64,000 bases of DNA from Mucilaginibacter yixingensis (lineage in GTDB: Bacteria > Bacteroidota > Bacteroidia > Sphingobacteriales > Sphingobacteriaceae), in contig NZ_CP160205.1 of assembly GCF_041080815.1 (NCBI RefSeq), positions 1,798,001-1,862,000 of the forward strand, given 5' to 3'. Below the pieces are notes generated by a model. The model saw nothing but the letters and a program-made list of their open reading frames with translations. It had not been told where the DNA came from and did not search any database. How positions within the stretch are numbered: the stretch's first letter is position 1; the number at the start of each line of letters is the position of its first letter. Shown here one piece after another: positions 8,959 to 19,130 of the stretch. A program made the translations under genes and the position numbers.

Positions 8959-10851
8959 ATGAAAGTCATGAAAATTAAACTTCATAAATATATAATAGGC
9001 GCCGCCATGGTGGTCAGCGCTGCTCTTCCATCTTGTAAAAAGTATCTGGATTACCAGTCGCCGGCCAAGCTGAATACCGACCAGGCGTTTGAAGATCCCA
9101 GCTATACCAACTCTGTAATCATCGGTATTTATACCAAACTGTGTGGTAGCAATGCTTACGGCAACCAACTATCGGTATACTGGCATTTGGGTACAGACGA
9201 GTTTACTTACCAGGCATCAACCAGTTTTGACTCTGGGAACGATTACGCCATACCAAACTATGGTGCCGAAAAAACCAACACATCCCTGCAGAACGTTTTT
9301 AACCAACTATATGCCGGTGTAGAGCGTGCCAACATTGCCTGCAAGTTTATCCCGGCCTCAAACGTTTACAAAAACGGCAACAGTACCGACAAAACCAAAA
9401 TGCAGATCTATTATGGTGAAGCATTGGCCCTGCGTGCGCAGTATTACTATGAACTGATCCGTAACTGGGGCGACGTGCCTGCCACCTTTGTGCCTTCGGC
9501 TGATCTGCCTTCGCAATTCCTGAAAAATGCCAATCGCGATAGTACGCTGGATCATATCATTGCCGATCTGAAAACCGCCGAAGACCTGGTGCCATGGCGT
9601 GATGCGCTGCCTGATTACGGCGATTTTCGCTTCACCAAAGGTGCTATTAAAGGCTTGCGTGCCCGTATAGCGCTTGCACGTGGCGGTTACTCGTTACGTA
9701 ACGATACCAAGCTGATGGAGCGCCGGGCAGATTACCTGAAATACTACCAGATTGCCTATGATGAAACGCTGGATGTCATCAATTCAAAAAAACACGGTCT
9801 TAACCCGGTTTATGAGAACATCTTTAAAACCTTACACAGTGGCACCGGCCGTATGGATGACGCCCACGAGCTGATGTTTGAAGTGGCCATGTGGGGACAA
9901 ATTAATGATAGTAACCTGGCCAGTGCCAACGGCATGACCTTCAGTAACTCGCCATCATGGGGTGGGGCGGGGGGCCGTAGTACTGCACAGCCAACCTATT
10001 ATTATGAGTTTGATAACACCGGGAAAGATGTGCGCCGTGATGTAACACTGGCGCAGTACAAAGTGCAAAACAGTACAGATAACACCAGCAACGTTAAAAA
10101 CCCATTGAGCTCCATTAACTTTAACGTTGGCAAATTCCGTAAATCATGGACGGCATTTAATGGTACCGTTACCGGTACTTACGGCGTAAACTGGCCGATT
10201 TTACGTTACGCCGATATTCTGTTGATGTATGCCGAAGCGGCAAATGAACTGGGTAAAGCTGGCAGTATATCGCCATTGCAAGCCCTGCAATTGGTACAGC
10301 AACGTGCTTACGGCGCTAACACCATTCCTGTTACGCCTACAGATCATGATGGCTTTTTTAATGCCGTGGTGCATGAGCGTTTGCTGGAATTTGGTGGCGA
10401 AGGTATCCGTAAGTATGACCTGATCCGTTGGAACTTGCTGGGTACTAAAATTGAGGAAGCCAAGGCCAAGATGCGCATGTTTGCCACCAATGCAGATCCA
10501 ACCAATAATCCGTATGCCAATCTGCCGGCTTATGTGTGGTCATATACTTCACCGTTCAACAATCTTGACTCAAATACTGAGGCTGCTACCATGTCTTTCT
10601 ATGGCGGCGGACCGAGCATCGTGTTCTTTACCAAAGGCACTACCACGCAGCCGCCGGGCACAGCCCGTGTTTACTGGCGCCAGGAGTGCGGCTCGTGGAC
10701 TAATGGTGTGCTGAGCGAAACCTACATCAGCGATCCGAACAAGGGCTTCTGCTCAAAATTCAAGCCTAACGCCAAAGAGCTGCTGCCTTACCCGCAAAAC
10801 GTGCTGACAGAGAACCGCGGCAGCGTTGTACAAAATTTCGCTTACAATTGA
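8959..10851 (+). CDS. SusD/RagB family surface glycan-binding lipoprotein
   Basis: A 630-residue lipoprotein; the lipobox ends ALPSC (Cys26), followed by KKYLDYQSP, typical of SusD. TPR-like helices include ALALRAQYYYELIRNWGDVP (around residues 155-174) and the C-terminal part has the WPILRYADILLMYAEAANE and EFGGEGIRKYDLIRWN motifs. It forms the hinged lid over the preceding SusC and delivers bound oligosaccharide. At 630 residues it is longer than many SusD proteins, with the extra length after residue 500. It is read directly after susC, nine bases away. Confidence 0.95.
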   Translation: MKVMKIKLHKYIIGAAMVVSAALPSCKKYLDYQSPAKLNTDQAFEDPSYTNSVIIGIYTKLCGSNAYGNQLSVYWHLGTDEFTYQASTSFDSGNDYAIPNYGAEKTNTSLQNVFNQLYAGVERANIACKFIPASNVYKNGNSTDKTKMQIYYGEALALRAQYYYELIRNWGDVPATFVPSADLPSQFLKNANRDSTLDHIIADLKTAEDLVPWRDALPDYGDFRFTKGAIKGLRARIALARGGYSLRNDTKLMERRADYLKYYQIAYDETLDVINSKKHGLNPVYENIFKTLHSGTGRMDDAHELMFEVAMWGQINDSNLASANGMTFSNSPSWGGAGGRSTAQPTYYYEFDNTGKDVRRDVTLAQYKVQNSTDNTSNVKNPLSSINFNVGKFRKSWTAFNGTVTGTYGVNWPILRYADILLMYAEAANELGKAGSISPLQALQLVQQRAYGANTIPVTPTDHDGFFNAVVHERLLEFGGEGIRKYDLIRWNLLGTKIEEAKAKMRMFATNADPTNNPYANLPAYVWSYTSPFNNLDSNTEAATMSFYGGGPSIVFFTKGTTTQPPGTARVYWRQECGSWTNGVLSETYISDPNKGFCSKFKPNAKELLPYPQNVLTENRGSVVQNFAYN

Positions 10852-10887
10852 TTTTAACACGATCATTCAACGATTGACAATTAAGAC

Positions 10888-12579
10888 ATGAAAAACTTAA
10901 AAAGATATACTGCCATAACAGCTATGCTATTTGTAGCGGCTGTGCTGGTAACATCATGTAAAAAGAGCCTTGACGGAAAGGTGGAAGATCCGTCGCTAAA
11001 TCGCTCTTTTATGCCCTCTAACGTGAGCGTGAGCACAGCGAAAGACTCGGCCAAAGTAAAATGGAATGCTCAGCTCTATGCCACCAAGGGTATGAAGTAT
11101 ACGGTAGATTTCTCTACCGACTCGCTGTTTGCTAAGGTTGATTATACTACGGTGGTTGATACGCTAGCAGCCGTAGTAATTGAACCAACCATCAAGTTAA
11201 ACACGCCTTATTTTACCAGGGTGAAGGTAAATGCCCAGAACGGCAAGGCAGAATCTACCTATGCCTATGCCACGCGCTCATTCAAACTCACCGGGCAGCA
11301 ATTTCTGAAAGTTGTCCGCGATTTTGAGATCACCAGCAGTTCAGTGCTCATTCACTGGTCTGTAAATGCTTCTACCGCAGGCGTTAGCAGCGTAATCTTT
11401 ACACCGGCCGACGGCGGTACAGCCATCACAACCAACATTACCGCTGCCGATGTTACTGCCGGGCAAAAGCTGGTTACCGGGTTAAATCCGGCTACCAAAT
11501 ACACCGTGCAACTGCTGGCCGACACTAAAAGTAAAGGCATCATCAGCGTAACAACCGCTGCAAACATCACATACACCCAAACCTTATCACCTACAGACAA
11601 TTTAGCAACTGCCATAACCAATGCTGCCGATGGCGCTGTAATTGGCCTGAGTCCGGGTACTTACAACTTGTCGAGCATTGCTTCTGTTACGCAGAAAAAC
11701 ATCACCATCCGTTCAACTTCCAATGACCCTACAAACACCAAAGTACTTGCCCGCGAGTTTGACCTGGTGGGTACTGGTGCCGGTTTAACCCTTGCTGGCA
11801 TTGAGTTTAACGGTAATTATGCTGGTACCAGCTACGGCGTTCAGTTTATAGCACTGTACGGCACGCAAGCTACAACGGGAGCTGCGGCAACCTTCGGTAA
11901 CGTAAGGATTGACAACTGTATTATACATGATTTTACGCGCTGTATCTTCCGCGGTAATTACGGCACTAATCCTAACGATCAGAAGATTACCAGCATTACA
12001 GTTAACAATTCGCAATTCTACAATATCGATCAAACCAATCTGGGCGGCTACTACATGTTTTCGATGGAAAAACTGCAGCTTAATGTGTTTGCTATCACCA
12101 AATCAACCTTCTATAGTGTTGGAGAGGGGATGATTAACATGAGCACTGTTTTACCAACAACCAATACGGCGCCAACCATTCAGATTGACTATTGTACCTT
12201 CAACAACGTGGGCGGCAATGGCAAATATTTATTGATGGATGCCAACTCAAACAACGTTAATTTTAGCTGCACCAATAATATTATTGCCAATGCGCCAATT
12301 AACACAACGGGTAATACCATTCAAGCCACGTTGCTGCGTTCAACGGGGGCGGCAAGTTTAAACTCGTTCTGGTATAATGACCACTTTAAGTTAGTCAATG
12401 CACCGGGTGGTTCGGCGGTGGCGCTAACAGGGTTGGGTATCATCAATGATAACACGATAGATCTGGGCTGGACGGCGGCGACAACCAATTTCCTGCTGAC
12501 GCCAACAAGCACAAATACAGCACTATTTTCAGGGAGTTCTAATGGCACTACCATTGGCGACCCGCGATGGGCTTATTAA
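10888..12579 (+). CDS. Surface lipoprotein with Fn3-like and beta-helix (DUF4957/DUF5123-like) domains
   Basis: A 563-residue lipoprotein (lipobox LVTSC, Cys24, then KKSLDG). Residues about 40-230 form two fibronectin-III-like repeats (SSVLIHWSVN..., ATKYTVQLLAD). From about 235 the sequence shows pectate-lyase-like parallel beta-helix repeats: AITNAADGAVIGLSPGTYNL, followed by FGNVRIDNCIIHDF and TITVNNSQFYNI-type rungs. The architecture matches the DUF4957/DUF5123 proteins known from pectin loci. These are thought to bind, and may cleave, homogalacturonan at the cell surface. No catalytic residue set can be assigned by eye. It is third in the susC-susD operon, 36 bases after susD, in the position of a SusE/SusF-type surface glycan-binding protein. 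Confidence 0.75.
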   Translation: MKNLKRYTAITAMLFVAAVLVTSCKKSLDGKVEDPSLNRSFMPSNVSVSTAKDSAKVKWNAQLYATKGMKYTVDFSTDSLFAKVDYTTVVDTLAAVVIEPTIKLNTPYFTRVKVNAQNGKAESTYAYATRSFKLTGQQFLKVVRDFEITSSSVLIHWSVNASTAGVSSVIFTPADGGTAITTNITAADVTAGQKLVTGLNPATKYTVQLLADTKSKGIISVTTAANITYTQTLSPTDNLATAITNAADGAVIGLSPGTYNLSSIASVTQKNITIRSTSNDPTNTKVLAREFDLVGTGAGLTLAGIEFNGNYAGTSYGVQFIALYGTQATTGAAATFGNVRIDNCIIHDFTRCIFRGNYGTNPNDQKITSITVNNSQFYNIDQTNLGGYYMFSMEKLQLNVFAITKSTFYSVGEGMINMSTVLPTTNTAPTIQIDYCTFNNVGGNGKYLLMDANSNNVNFSCTNNIIANAPINTTGNTIQATLLRSTGAASLNSFWYNDHFKLVNAPGGSAVALTGLGIINDNTIDLGWTAATTNFLLTPTSTNTALFSGSSNGTTIGDPRWAY

Positions 12580-12656
12580 TTTAGTAGTTAAATGCCGGTA
12601 ACTAATTTTACGCCAGGCAATAGCTAACAGCAGCCCGCCGCTGTTACCAGTCGGGT

Positions 12657-12688
12657 AAGCCGTGACGCCTAAAAAGGTGTCACGGCTT
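12657..12688 (+). terminator. Hairpin ending the susC-susD-lipoprotein operon
   Basis: A 14-bp stem (one G-T wobble) with an AAAA loop: 12657-12670 pairs with 12675-12688. It begins 77 bases after the beta-helix lipoprotein stop and lies before the hybrid two-component gene. The T-rich stretch after it is interrupted. Confidence 0.65.
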
Positions 12689-12708
12689 CATGGTTTATAT
12701 TACTATGG

Positions 12709-12716
12709 TAGTTTTG
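12709..12716 (+). promoter_or_regulatory. -7 box for the hybrid two-component gene
   Basis: TAGTTTTG matches TAnnTTTG exactly, 16 bases before the ATG at 12733. This would give a very short leader. A second box-like TATATTTA sits at 12722-12729. No clear -33 element was found. Confidence 0.4.
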
Positions 12717-12732
12717 TTTAATATATTTAGCA

Positions 12733-15700
12733 ATGCGTTTAAGATTTTTCAGCATAGTTTGTTTCATAACGGTTTGTTGTGCGGCCCTTGATTTTGCTCA
12801 GCCCAAAGGCAAAATTGTTCATTACTCTACTGAGGATGGCCTCTCGCACGATAACGTAACCTGCGTGCTGAAAGATCACGAAGGCTTTATGTGGTTTGGT
12901 ACCTGGGATGGTATTAACCGGTTTGACGGGCACAATTTTGTGAGCTATAAATCCCGTTCGGGGGACGATTCCAAACTGCACAATAACCGTATTGACCAGA
13001 TTGTGGAAGATGCTGGCGGGATGCTGTGGCTGCGAGCTTATGACAACCAGATTTACCGGTTTGACAAAAAGCATGAAACCTTTCTTCCCGTTACAGAAAG
13101 CATCGGTCTTAGCGCCAAACAAAAACAAAAATTCACCTATATCTACCCTATACCCTCTGGTGATGTTTGGCTGGTTACAGAATCTGGCGGGGTTTACCGC
13201 ACGTCAAACCCTGGGGCGGCAATGCCAAAATTTGTGCATTACGGCCGCAAGCAACCGGGCGCGTTTTCGCTGCCTTCAAACAACGTTAAATTTATTTATG
13301 AAGACAGGCAGAAGAGTGTATGGATGGGCACAGATGCCGGGCTTTGCCGATTGGGGAGAAAAAGCGATGGCGCATTTGTTAATCAGCCTGCCGGTTTTAT
13401 GCAGTCTGCAAATTTAGCCTGTACCTCTATAACGGAGGTTGGTGGCGTTTTGTGGTTGGGTATGAACGATGGTACCGTTTTTAGGTACAATGAGGCAACT
13501 CAACGAGCCGATAAACAACGTATATCAGCCAATGCAATTAAGCGCCTTTATTTTTCAAAAACCCAACCTGCAATTTATGCGGTATCTGCAACCGGGGAGC
13601 TGATTACTGTTGATCGTAATAGTATGCGGTACGAGAAATTGCCCATGCCGGCATCAGAACAAGTGCTTTCTGTTTATGAAGACCGTTCCGGTACGTTGTG
13701 GTTGGAACCACATGACCAGGGCGTTATCCGTTATAATCCTATTACTCGTCAGTCTAAAAAATATACGCAAACGGGGGCATTTAGCTACCATAACCTAACC
13801 AGCTACTTTGATATTTTTGAAGACAACAAAGGCTTGGTATGGATTAATATGAAAGGCGGAGGCTTTGGATATTACAATCAGCAGAAAGACAATATTACCT
13901 ACTTTTTTGATGGACATGACGGGTTTGACGCACGTTTGTCAAGCCTGGTTCGCAATGTGTGGTATGATAAAGCTGGTGTACTCTGGATAAACTCTGATGA
14001 CGGCGGATTATTCAAAGTTGTTTTTCAGCCTAACGAGTTTAACTTTCAGTCGCTTAACTCCAACTCGTATGATAAGAATGCCAATGAAGTGCGAGGCCTT
14101 TGTGCCGACAGGAACGGCAAGCTATGGGTGGCTACTAAAGACGGGAAGCTGTACGTAAAAGATCCATCGGGCAAGCCGATCACACAAATATTTGCCAATG
14201 CGGCTAACAACAGTTTAGGGCAGATCTATGCCATTTTTCAAGATCATACCGGGGTAATCTGGCTGGGCACAAAGGCCGATGGTCTTTATCGGGCTACGCC
14301 AACCAGCAGCAGTGGAATGAGCTATCACCTGGAGCAATTTAAAAATAGCCCGAAAGATGCCTTTAGCATCAGTAGCAATGAGATCTATACCATTGCCGAA
14401 GATAACCTGAACAGGCTTTGGGTAGGAACCTTTGATAGCGGACTGAACCTGGTTGAGCCTGAGGGTAATCACCTAAGGTTTCTGAACCGCAAGAATTATT
14501 TTAAAAACTACCCGGCGGATTTTGAAAAGATCAGGAATATAGGCATAGACCCGCACGACAGGTTATGGGTAGCTACCACCAACGGATTGGTGATAATGGA
14601 TGCTTTTGACAGGGATGCTAATCGTTATCATTTTATTACGTATTCAAAAAAGCCTGGCGACAAGGAAAGCCTGGCCAATAATGACGTTCAATATATCTGT
14701 GCCGATAAGGCCGGCCGCATGTGGATGGCTACTTCTGGTGGTGGCGTTAATATGGCCAGTGGCAACGGCAGTGTGGTTAACCTGAAATTTCAAACATTCT
14801 CTACAGCCAACGGCTTACCGAACGATTATGTGCTGAGCTGTATTGAGGATGATAGCCATAACATTTGGATGGCTACCCAAAAAGGCCTGACCCGCTATAA
14901 TCCGTTTAAACGTGTGCTGACCAATTTCGATTCGAACGACGGTTTGCCACAGGCACGTTTTGCCGAGTCGGCATGTGATAAGTTGCCTGATGGCAGTCTG
15001 GTGCTGGGCACTTTTAAAGGGTATGTTAAATTTAATCCGTCTAAGGTGGTCAATAACCAGATGACCGGCCGGATGGTATTTACTAATTTGCAGGTAAACA
15101 ATAGAGATGTCAACGGGAAAAATACTGACAGACAGCTGGATAGTAATGCCAACTACATACAACATTTAGAGCTGAAACACGACGAAAACGTGCTCAATAT
15201 TGGCTTTACTGTTTTAGATTATCGCTCGTCTAACAAACAGAACTATCAGTACCGTCTAAAAAATTTTGATACCGGCTGGCAAAACAGTAAAGACCAGCGT
15301 CTGGCTACTTATACTAACCTGTCGCCCGGCAATTACGTGTTCGAGGTAAGGTGTATCAACTCAGAGCTTTATAGCAATGTGCCGTATAAAAGTTTGGCCA
15401 TTAATATTGCTTACCCATTTTGGAGAACATGGTGGGCTTATTTATGCTACTTAATAATTGCAGTTTGCTTACTGGAGTTTGGCCGGCGTACCATTATGAC
15501 CATGCTGCGCCTGCGCCATCGTATAGCGGTAGAACAGAAACTGGGCGAACTGAAAATGACCTTCTTCACCAACGTATCTCATGAACTGAGGACACCATTA
15601 ACGCTCATTCTTAATCCCATTGAAGAGATTGCGCAGAAAGAACAGCTTTCGGCAGAAGGACAAGCCTACATCGGTGTGGTGAAACGCAATGCTAACAGGA

Positions 15701-17118
15701 TGGTGCGCTTTATTAATCAGCTGTTGGATTTGCGTAAGATTCAAAGCGGAAAGGCAAAGCTTAGTATCTCTGAAACTGATATGGTTGATTTTATTAACCT
15801 CATCATGAGCTATTTTGCTGAGAGTGCGAAAGAGAAATCAATCAATCTGCAGTTGGAGTTTTCGCAAAGGGTGGTTGCCTGGATAGATGTAGAGAAAGTT
15901 GATATTGTTATTTACAACCTGCTGGCCAACGCGGTTAAGTTTTCTCCGGCAGGGAAAACAATTACCATCAATCTAAAAGCCGGCGATGCACCCAATTGGT
16001 TTAGCATTGAGGTAGCAGATGAGGGAAGCGGTGTGCCCAATGAACAGCTCACCGATATTTTTGAACTGTATTTTGAAGGCGATCATGCCGAAGCCAGTAG
16101 TTTGAAGGGCACTGGTATAGGACTGGCGCTTTCTAAGGAATTGATAGAATTGCATCACGGTAAAATAGCTGCGCGCAATTTGGCCGGTGGCGGTTTTGCT
16201 GTTAAGGTTGATCTGCAGTTAGGGCGTGCCCATTTTAACCATGAAGAAGCAATGCTGGTAGCATCGCCCGCATTAGAGCAAGCGGGCGATGCATCAAGCC
16301 CAGATGCTATCGCAACACCTATAACTGCAACAGATAGGGCGCTGTTACCCAAATTATTGATTGTTGAGGATAATCAGGAGATGCGCTCATTTTTAAAGCA
16401 GCGTTTGGGCAATCTGTTCCAGATAGAGGTTGCGGAGAATGGCGAAGACGGTATTCAAAAGGCGACAACCTGGCTGCCCGATATTATTATCAGCGATGTG
16501 ATGATGCCGGTAATGGATGGTATTAAAATGCTGGGTATCCTTAAAAACATGCCAGAAACCAGTCACATACCAATAGTGTTGCTCACCGCGCGTTCTGAAG
16601 TAGAGCACCAGATAGAGGGCATGCAGTACGGTGCCGATATTTATATTACCAAACCATTCCAAACAGCCTACCTTACTGCAGCGCTGAATAATTTGCTGGC
16701 CCAAAGGTCAAAACTATTTGAGGCGATGACTGATAAAACCCGGCAGATAAAATTAGCCCCGGGTGAGTTGGTTATCACCACGCGCGATGAAGCCTTTTTG
16801 CAGGAGATTATCAGAATTGTAGAAAAGAGAATGATTGAACCCGATTTTAGTATTGAACAGGTTACAGAAATTCTCGGCATGAGTCGTACGGCTTTCTACA
16901 CAAAGTTTAAGAGCCTAACCAACCTGGCGCCCATAGAGTTTGTAAGAGATATGCGGATGAAACGTGGCAAGCAATATTTGGATGCCGGCGAGACCAATAT
17001 TTCTACCATTGCCTATTCCATCGGCTTTAACAATGCCAAATATTTCAGCACTTGTTTCAAAGAAGCTTACCAGATGACGCCTACCGAATACATCAAAAGC
17101 CGCAAGACTGTGCAATAA
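12733..17118 (+). CDS. Hybrid two-component system sensor/regulator (HTCS)
   Basis: A 1461-residue one-protein signalling system. A signal peptide (to about 22) leads into a periplasmic double beta-propeller of Reg_prop repeats (GFMWFGTWDGINRFDG, RLWVGTFDSGLNL, MWMATSGGGVN and others) and a Y_Y_Y domain (about 800-890). One membrane helix follows at about 899-919. In the cytoplasm are a HisKA domain with phospho-acceptor His950 in NVSHELRTPL, an ATPase domain with DEGSGVP and KGTGIGLALSKELI, a receiver domain with phospho-acceptor Asp1255 in IISDVMMPVMDG, and an AraC-type helix-turn-helix at about 1360-1455. HTCS proteins bind an oligosaccharide in the periplasm and activate neighbouring susC/susD genes. 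Its place between SusCD and GH28 points to a pectin oligomer as signal. All catalytic residues are present, so it looks functional. Confidence 0.95.
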   Translation: MRLRFFSIVCFITVCCAALDFAQPKGKIVHYSTEDGLSHDNVTCVLKDHEGFMWFGTWDGINRFDGHNFVSYKSRSGDDSKLHNNRIDQIVEDAGGMLWLRAYDNQIYRFDKKHETFLPVTESIGLSAKQKQKFTYIYPIPSGDVWLVTESGGVYRTSNPGAAMPKFVHYGRKQPGAFSLPSNNVKFIYEDRQKSVWMGTDAGLCRLGRKSDGAFVNQPAGFMQSANLACTSITEVGGVLWLGMNDGTVFRYNEATQRADKQRISANAIKRLYFSKTQPAIYAVSATGELITVDRNSMRYEKLPMPASEQVLSVYEDRSGTLWLEPHDQGVIRYNPITRQSKKYTQTGAFSYHNLTSYFDIFEDNKGLVWINMKGGGFGYYNQQKDNITYFFDGHDGFDARLSSLVRNVWYDKAGVLWINSDDGGLFKVVFQPNEFNFQSLNSNSYDKNANEVRGLCADRNGKLWVATKDGKLYVKDPSGKPITQIFANAANNSLGQIYAIFQDHTGVIWLGTKADGLYRATPTSSSGMSYHLEQFKNSPKDAFSISSNEIYTIAEDNLNRLWVGTFDSGLNLVEPEGNHLRFLNRKNYFKNYPADFEKIRNIGIDPHDRLWVATTNGLVIMDAFDRDANRYHFITYSKKPGDKESLANNDVQYICADKAGRMWMATSGGGVNMASGNGSVVNLKFQTFSTANGLPNDYVLSCIEDDSHNIWMATQKGLTRYNPFKRVLTNFDSNDGLPQARFAESACDKLPDGSLVLGTFKGYVKFNPSKVVNNQMTGRMVFTNLQVNNRDVNGKNTDRQLDSNANYIQHLELKHDENVLNIGFTVLDYRSSNKQNYQYRLKNFDTGWQNSKDQRLATYTNLSPGNYVFEVRCINSELYSNVPYKSLAINIAYPFWRTWWAYLCYLIIAVCLLEFGRRTIMTMLRLRHRIAVEQKLGELKMTFFTNVSHELRTPLTLILNPIEEIAQKEQLSAEGQAYIGVVKRNANRMVRFINQLLDLRKIQSGKAKLSISETDMVDFINLIMSYFAESAKEKSINLQLEFSQRVVAWIDVEKVDIVIYNLLANAVKFSPAGKTITINLKAGDAPNWFSIEVADEGSGVPNEQLTDIFELYFEGDHAEASSLKGTGIGLALSKELIELHHGKIAARNLAGGGFAVKVDLQLGRAHFNHEEAMLVASPALEQAGDASSPDAIATPITATDRALLPKLLIVEDNQEMRSFLKQRLGNLFQIEVAENGEDGIQKATTWLPDIIISDVMMPVMDGIKMLGILKNMPETSHIPIVLLTARSEVEHQIEGMQYGADIYITKPFQTAYLTAALNNLLAQRSKLFEAMTDKTRQIKLAPGELVITTRDEAFLQEIIRIVEKRMIEPDFSIEQVTEILGMSRTAFYTKFKSLTNLAPIEFVRDMRMKRGKQYLDAGETNISTIAYSIGFNNAKYFSTCFKEAYQMTPTEYIKSRKTVQ

Positions 17119-17205
17119 TTGGTGAAAAGATTCCAAATTCTATCCACACGATAAAATTTAAACCATTTTGACCAATTAAAGAACCCCGCTTTTCTTAAGT
17201 CATAT

Positions 17206-17213
17206 TAGGTTTG
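17206..17213 (+). promoter_or_regulatory. -7 box candidate upstream of GH28
   Basis: TAGGTTTG matches TAnnTTTG in the 265-base gap between the HTCS stop and the GH28 start. It would leave a leader of roughly 165 bases. No good -33 match is visible at 19-21 bases. Confidence 0.3.
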
Positions 17214-17383
17214 TTTCAGTAAATCCGCAAGGACCTGTACATGCCTCTTCTTTTTAGCCGGATCTCTGGTTTTGGTTTACCACCGGCGTTTATAATTGGG
17301 AATGATTCCACCCTGGCTTTTGTGCCGGGGTGGCCATCATGTGTGCATCTGGCCGGAAAACCAATTGATTAATTATAACCCCA

Positions 17384-19042
17384 ATGATAAACAAATTAAG
17401 AAACGTTCTGGCCGTTGCGCTGCTGGGAGTGATGCCATCTGTGCATGCTCAAACTCCATCATCTGCCTATAGCTGGAGCCACCTGCCAACGGCAGAATTA
17501 CCCGTATTTAAAAACGATACCATTAATGTTCTGAATTATGGTGCTAAGCCAGATGGTATCAGCCTCAACACCAAGGCTATTAACGCGGCTATTACCGCTT
17601 GCAGTGAGAAAGGCGGCGGCGTAGTATTGATTCCGCAGGGCTTGTGGCTTAGCGGGCCGATAGAGATGAAAAGCAACGTGAACCTGCATATAGACCGCGC
17701 CGCGGTACTACAGTTTACGGCCGACAAAGCCCAATATGCCCTGATGGAGGGTAACTTTGAAGGACATAAAGCGCTGCGCAATCAGTCGCCTATTTCGGGT
17801 ACAGACCTGGTAAATATTGCTATTACCGGCGAAGGCATTATAGACGGTCATGGCGAAGCCTGGAGGGCGATGAACAAATCGAGCGTTACCGAGGGGCAAT
17901 GGAAAGCGTTGGTAGCCTCTGGCGGTGTGGTGAGCGATGATGGTAACCTCTGGTATCCATCAAAAAGCTATGCCAAAGGCGCCAAAATGAAACAAGGTAA
18001 TGATTTAGTTGCCGGCAAAGCCCTGGCAGATTTTCAGGATGTAAAGGATTTTTTCAGACCCAATTTGCTGGTTTTCAATAATTGTAAACGTGTTTTGCTG
18101 GAAGGTACAACTTTTCAAAACTCACCGGCCTGGTGCCTGCACACGCTGCAGTGCGAGAACATGACATTTCGTGGTGTGCGGGTAAGAAACGAAGCCAACG
18201 CGCAAAATGGCGACGGGATGGATATTGAATCATGCTCAAATGTGCTGGTAGAGAACTGTACGCTGGATTGCGGCGACGATGGTCTCTGCATCAAATCTGG
18301 CAAAGATGAAGAAGGCCGGAAGGTGGGCAAGGCTTCACAGTATATCGTACTCAGAAACAATGTGGTTTATAAGGCGCATGGCGGTTTTGTAATAGGCAGT
18401 GAAATGTCTGGCGGGGCGCATGATATTTTTGTAACCGATTGCTCATTTATCGGTACAGATAATGGTTTGCGTTTTAAAACTGTTCGCGGCCGGGGCGGCG
18501 TGGTGGAGAATATCTACGTAAAAAACATCTCGATGCGAAACATTGGGCATGATGCCGTGCTGTTTGATATGTACTACTTTGTAAAAGCACCAACGCTTGC
18601 CCAAACCAATGGAAAGGTGGATATTCCGGCTGTTGATGAGGGCACGCCGCAGTTTCGTAACTTTTATATCGATGGCCTAACCTGCGATGGGGCCGAACGT
18701 GCCATGCTGATCCGTGGTTTGCCTGAGATGAGCATCAAAAACATCTTCCTAAAAAATGTGATCATCAAAGCAGATCGCGGTGCAGATATTATTGAAGCGC
18801 AAAATATCAAACTAGATGATGTGCAGCTGATCTGCAAAAACTCAAACCCGCTGATCAATATTGAGAACAGCCAGTCTGTTACTTTCAATAACATCCAAAC
18901 ACTAGAGAAACCTAAACAGTTTCTCAGCATCAGTGGCGACCGCAGCAAAAATATCGACATTAAAAATGCCAGTCCGGAGGCTAAATCAACTGAAGTAAAC
19001 TTTATGTATGGTGCCGAAAAATCGGCGCTGGTTTCTAAATAA
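17384..19042 (+). CDS. GH28 polygalacturonase
   Basis: A 552-residue secreted enzyme (signal peptide ends SVHAQ, residue 23). The beta-helix starts at NVLNYGAKPDG and carries the complete GH28 signature: NGDGMD (Asn275, Asp280), GDDG with Asp298/Asp299, the AHGG site with His332, and RFK at 363-365. These supply the general acid, the water-activating base and the substrate-binding Arg/Lys of family 28. It hydrolyses alpha-1,4-galacturonosyl bonds of homogalacturonan or the GalA-Rha bonds of rhamnogalacturonan; endo or exo mode is not visible. It carries about 80 residues of insertion between the start of the helix and the active site. It is directly downstream of the HTCS and convergent with the minus-strand SusD. 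Confidence 0.95.
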   Translation: MINKLRNVLAVALLGVMPSVHAQTPSSAYSWSHLPTAELPVFKNDTINVLNYGAKPDGISLNTKAINAAITACSEKGGGVVLIPQGLWLSGPIEMKSNVNLHIDRAAVLQFTADKAQYALMEGNFEGHKALRNQSPISGTDLVNIAITGEGIIDGHGEAWRAMNKSSVTEGQWKALVASGGVVSDDGNLWYPSKSYAKGAKMKQGNDLVAGKALADFQDVKDFFRPNLLVFNNCKRVLLEGTTFQNSPAWCLHTLQCENMTFRGVRVRNEANAQNGDGMDIESCSNVLVENCTLDCGDDGLCIKSGKDEEGRKVGKASQYIVLRNNVVYKAHGGFVIGSEMSGGAHDIFVTDCSFIGTDNGLRFKTVRGRGGVVENIYVKNISMRNIGHDAVLFDMYYFVKAPTLAQTNGKVDIPAVDEGTPQFRNFYIDGLTCDGAERAMLIRGLPEMSIKNIFLKNVIIKADRGADIIEAQNIKLDDVQLICKNSNPLINIENSQSVTFNNIQTLEKPKQFLSISGDRSKNIDIKNASPEAKSTEVNFMYGAEKSALVSK

Positions 19043-19073
19043 TTCAATTATACTTAAAGACTATTTCGCCTAT

Positions 19074-19115
19074 AAAAACAAAAGGGTGATGCAATTGCAT
19101 CACCCTTTTGTTTTT
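19074..19115. terminator. Bidirectional terminator between convergent operons
   Basis: A perfect palindrome of 21+21 bases with no spacer. GC-rich centres (GGGTGATGC/GCATCACCC) are flanked by A-runs on the left and T-runs on the right. It lies 32 bases after the GH28 stop and 16 bases before the end of the minus-strand susD, so it works for both strands. Confidence 0.9.
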
Positions 19116-19130
19116 AAGACGTAGATCCAG

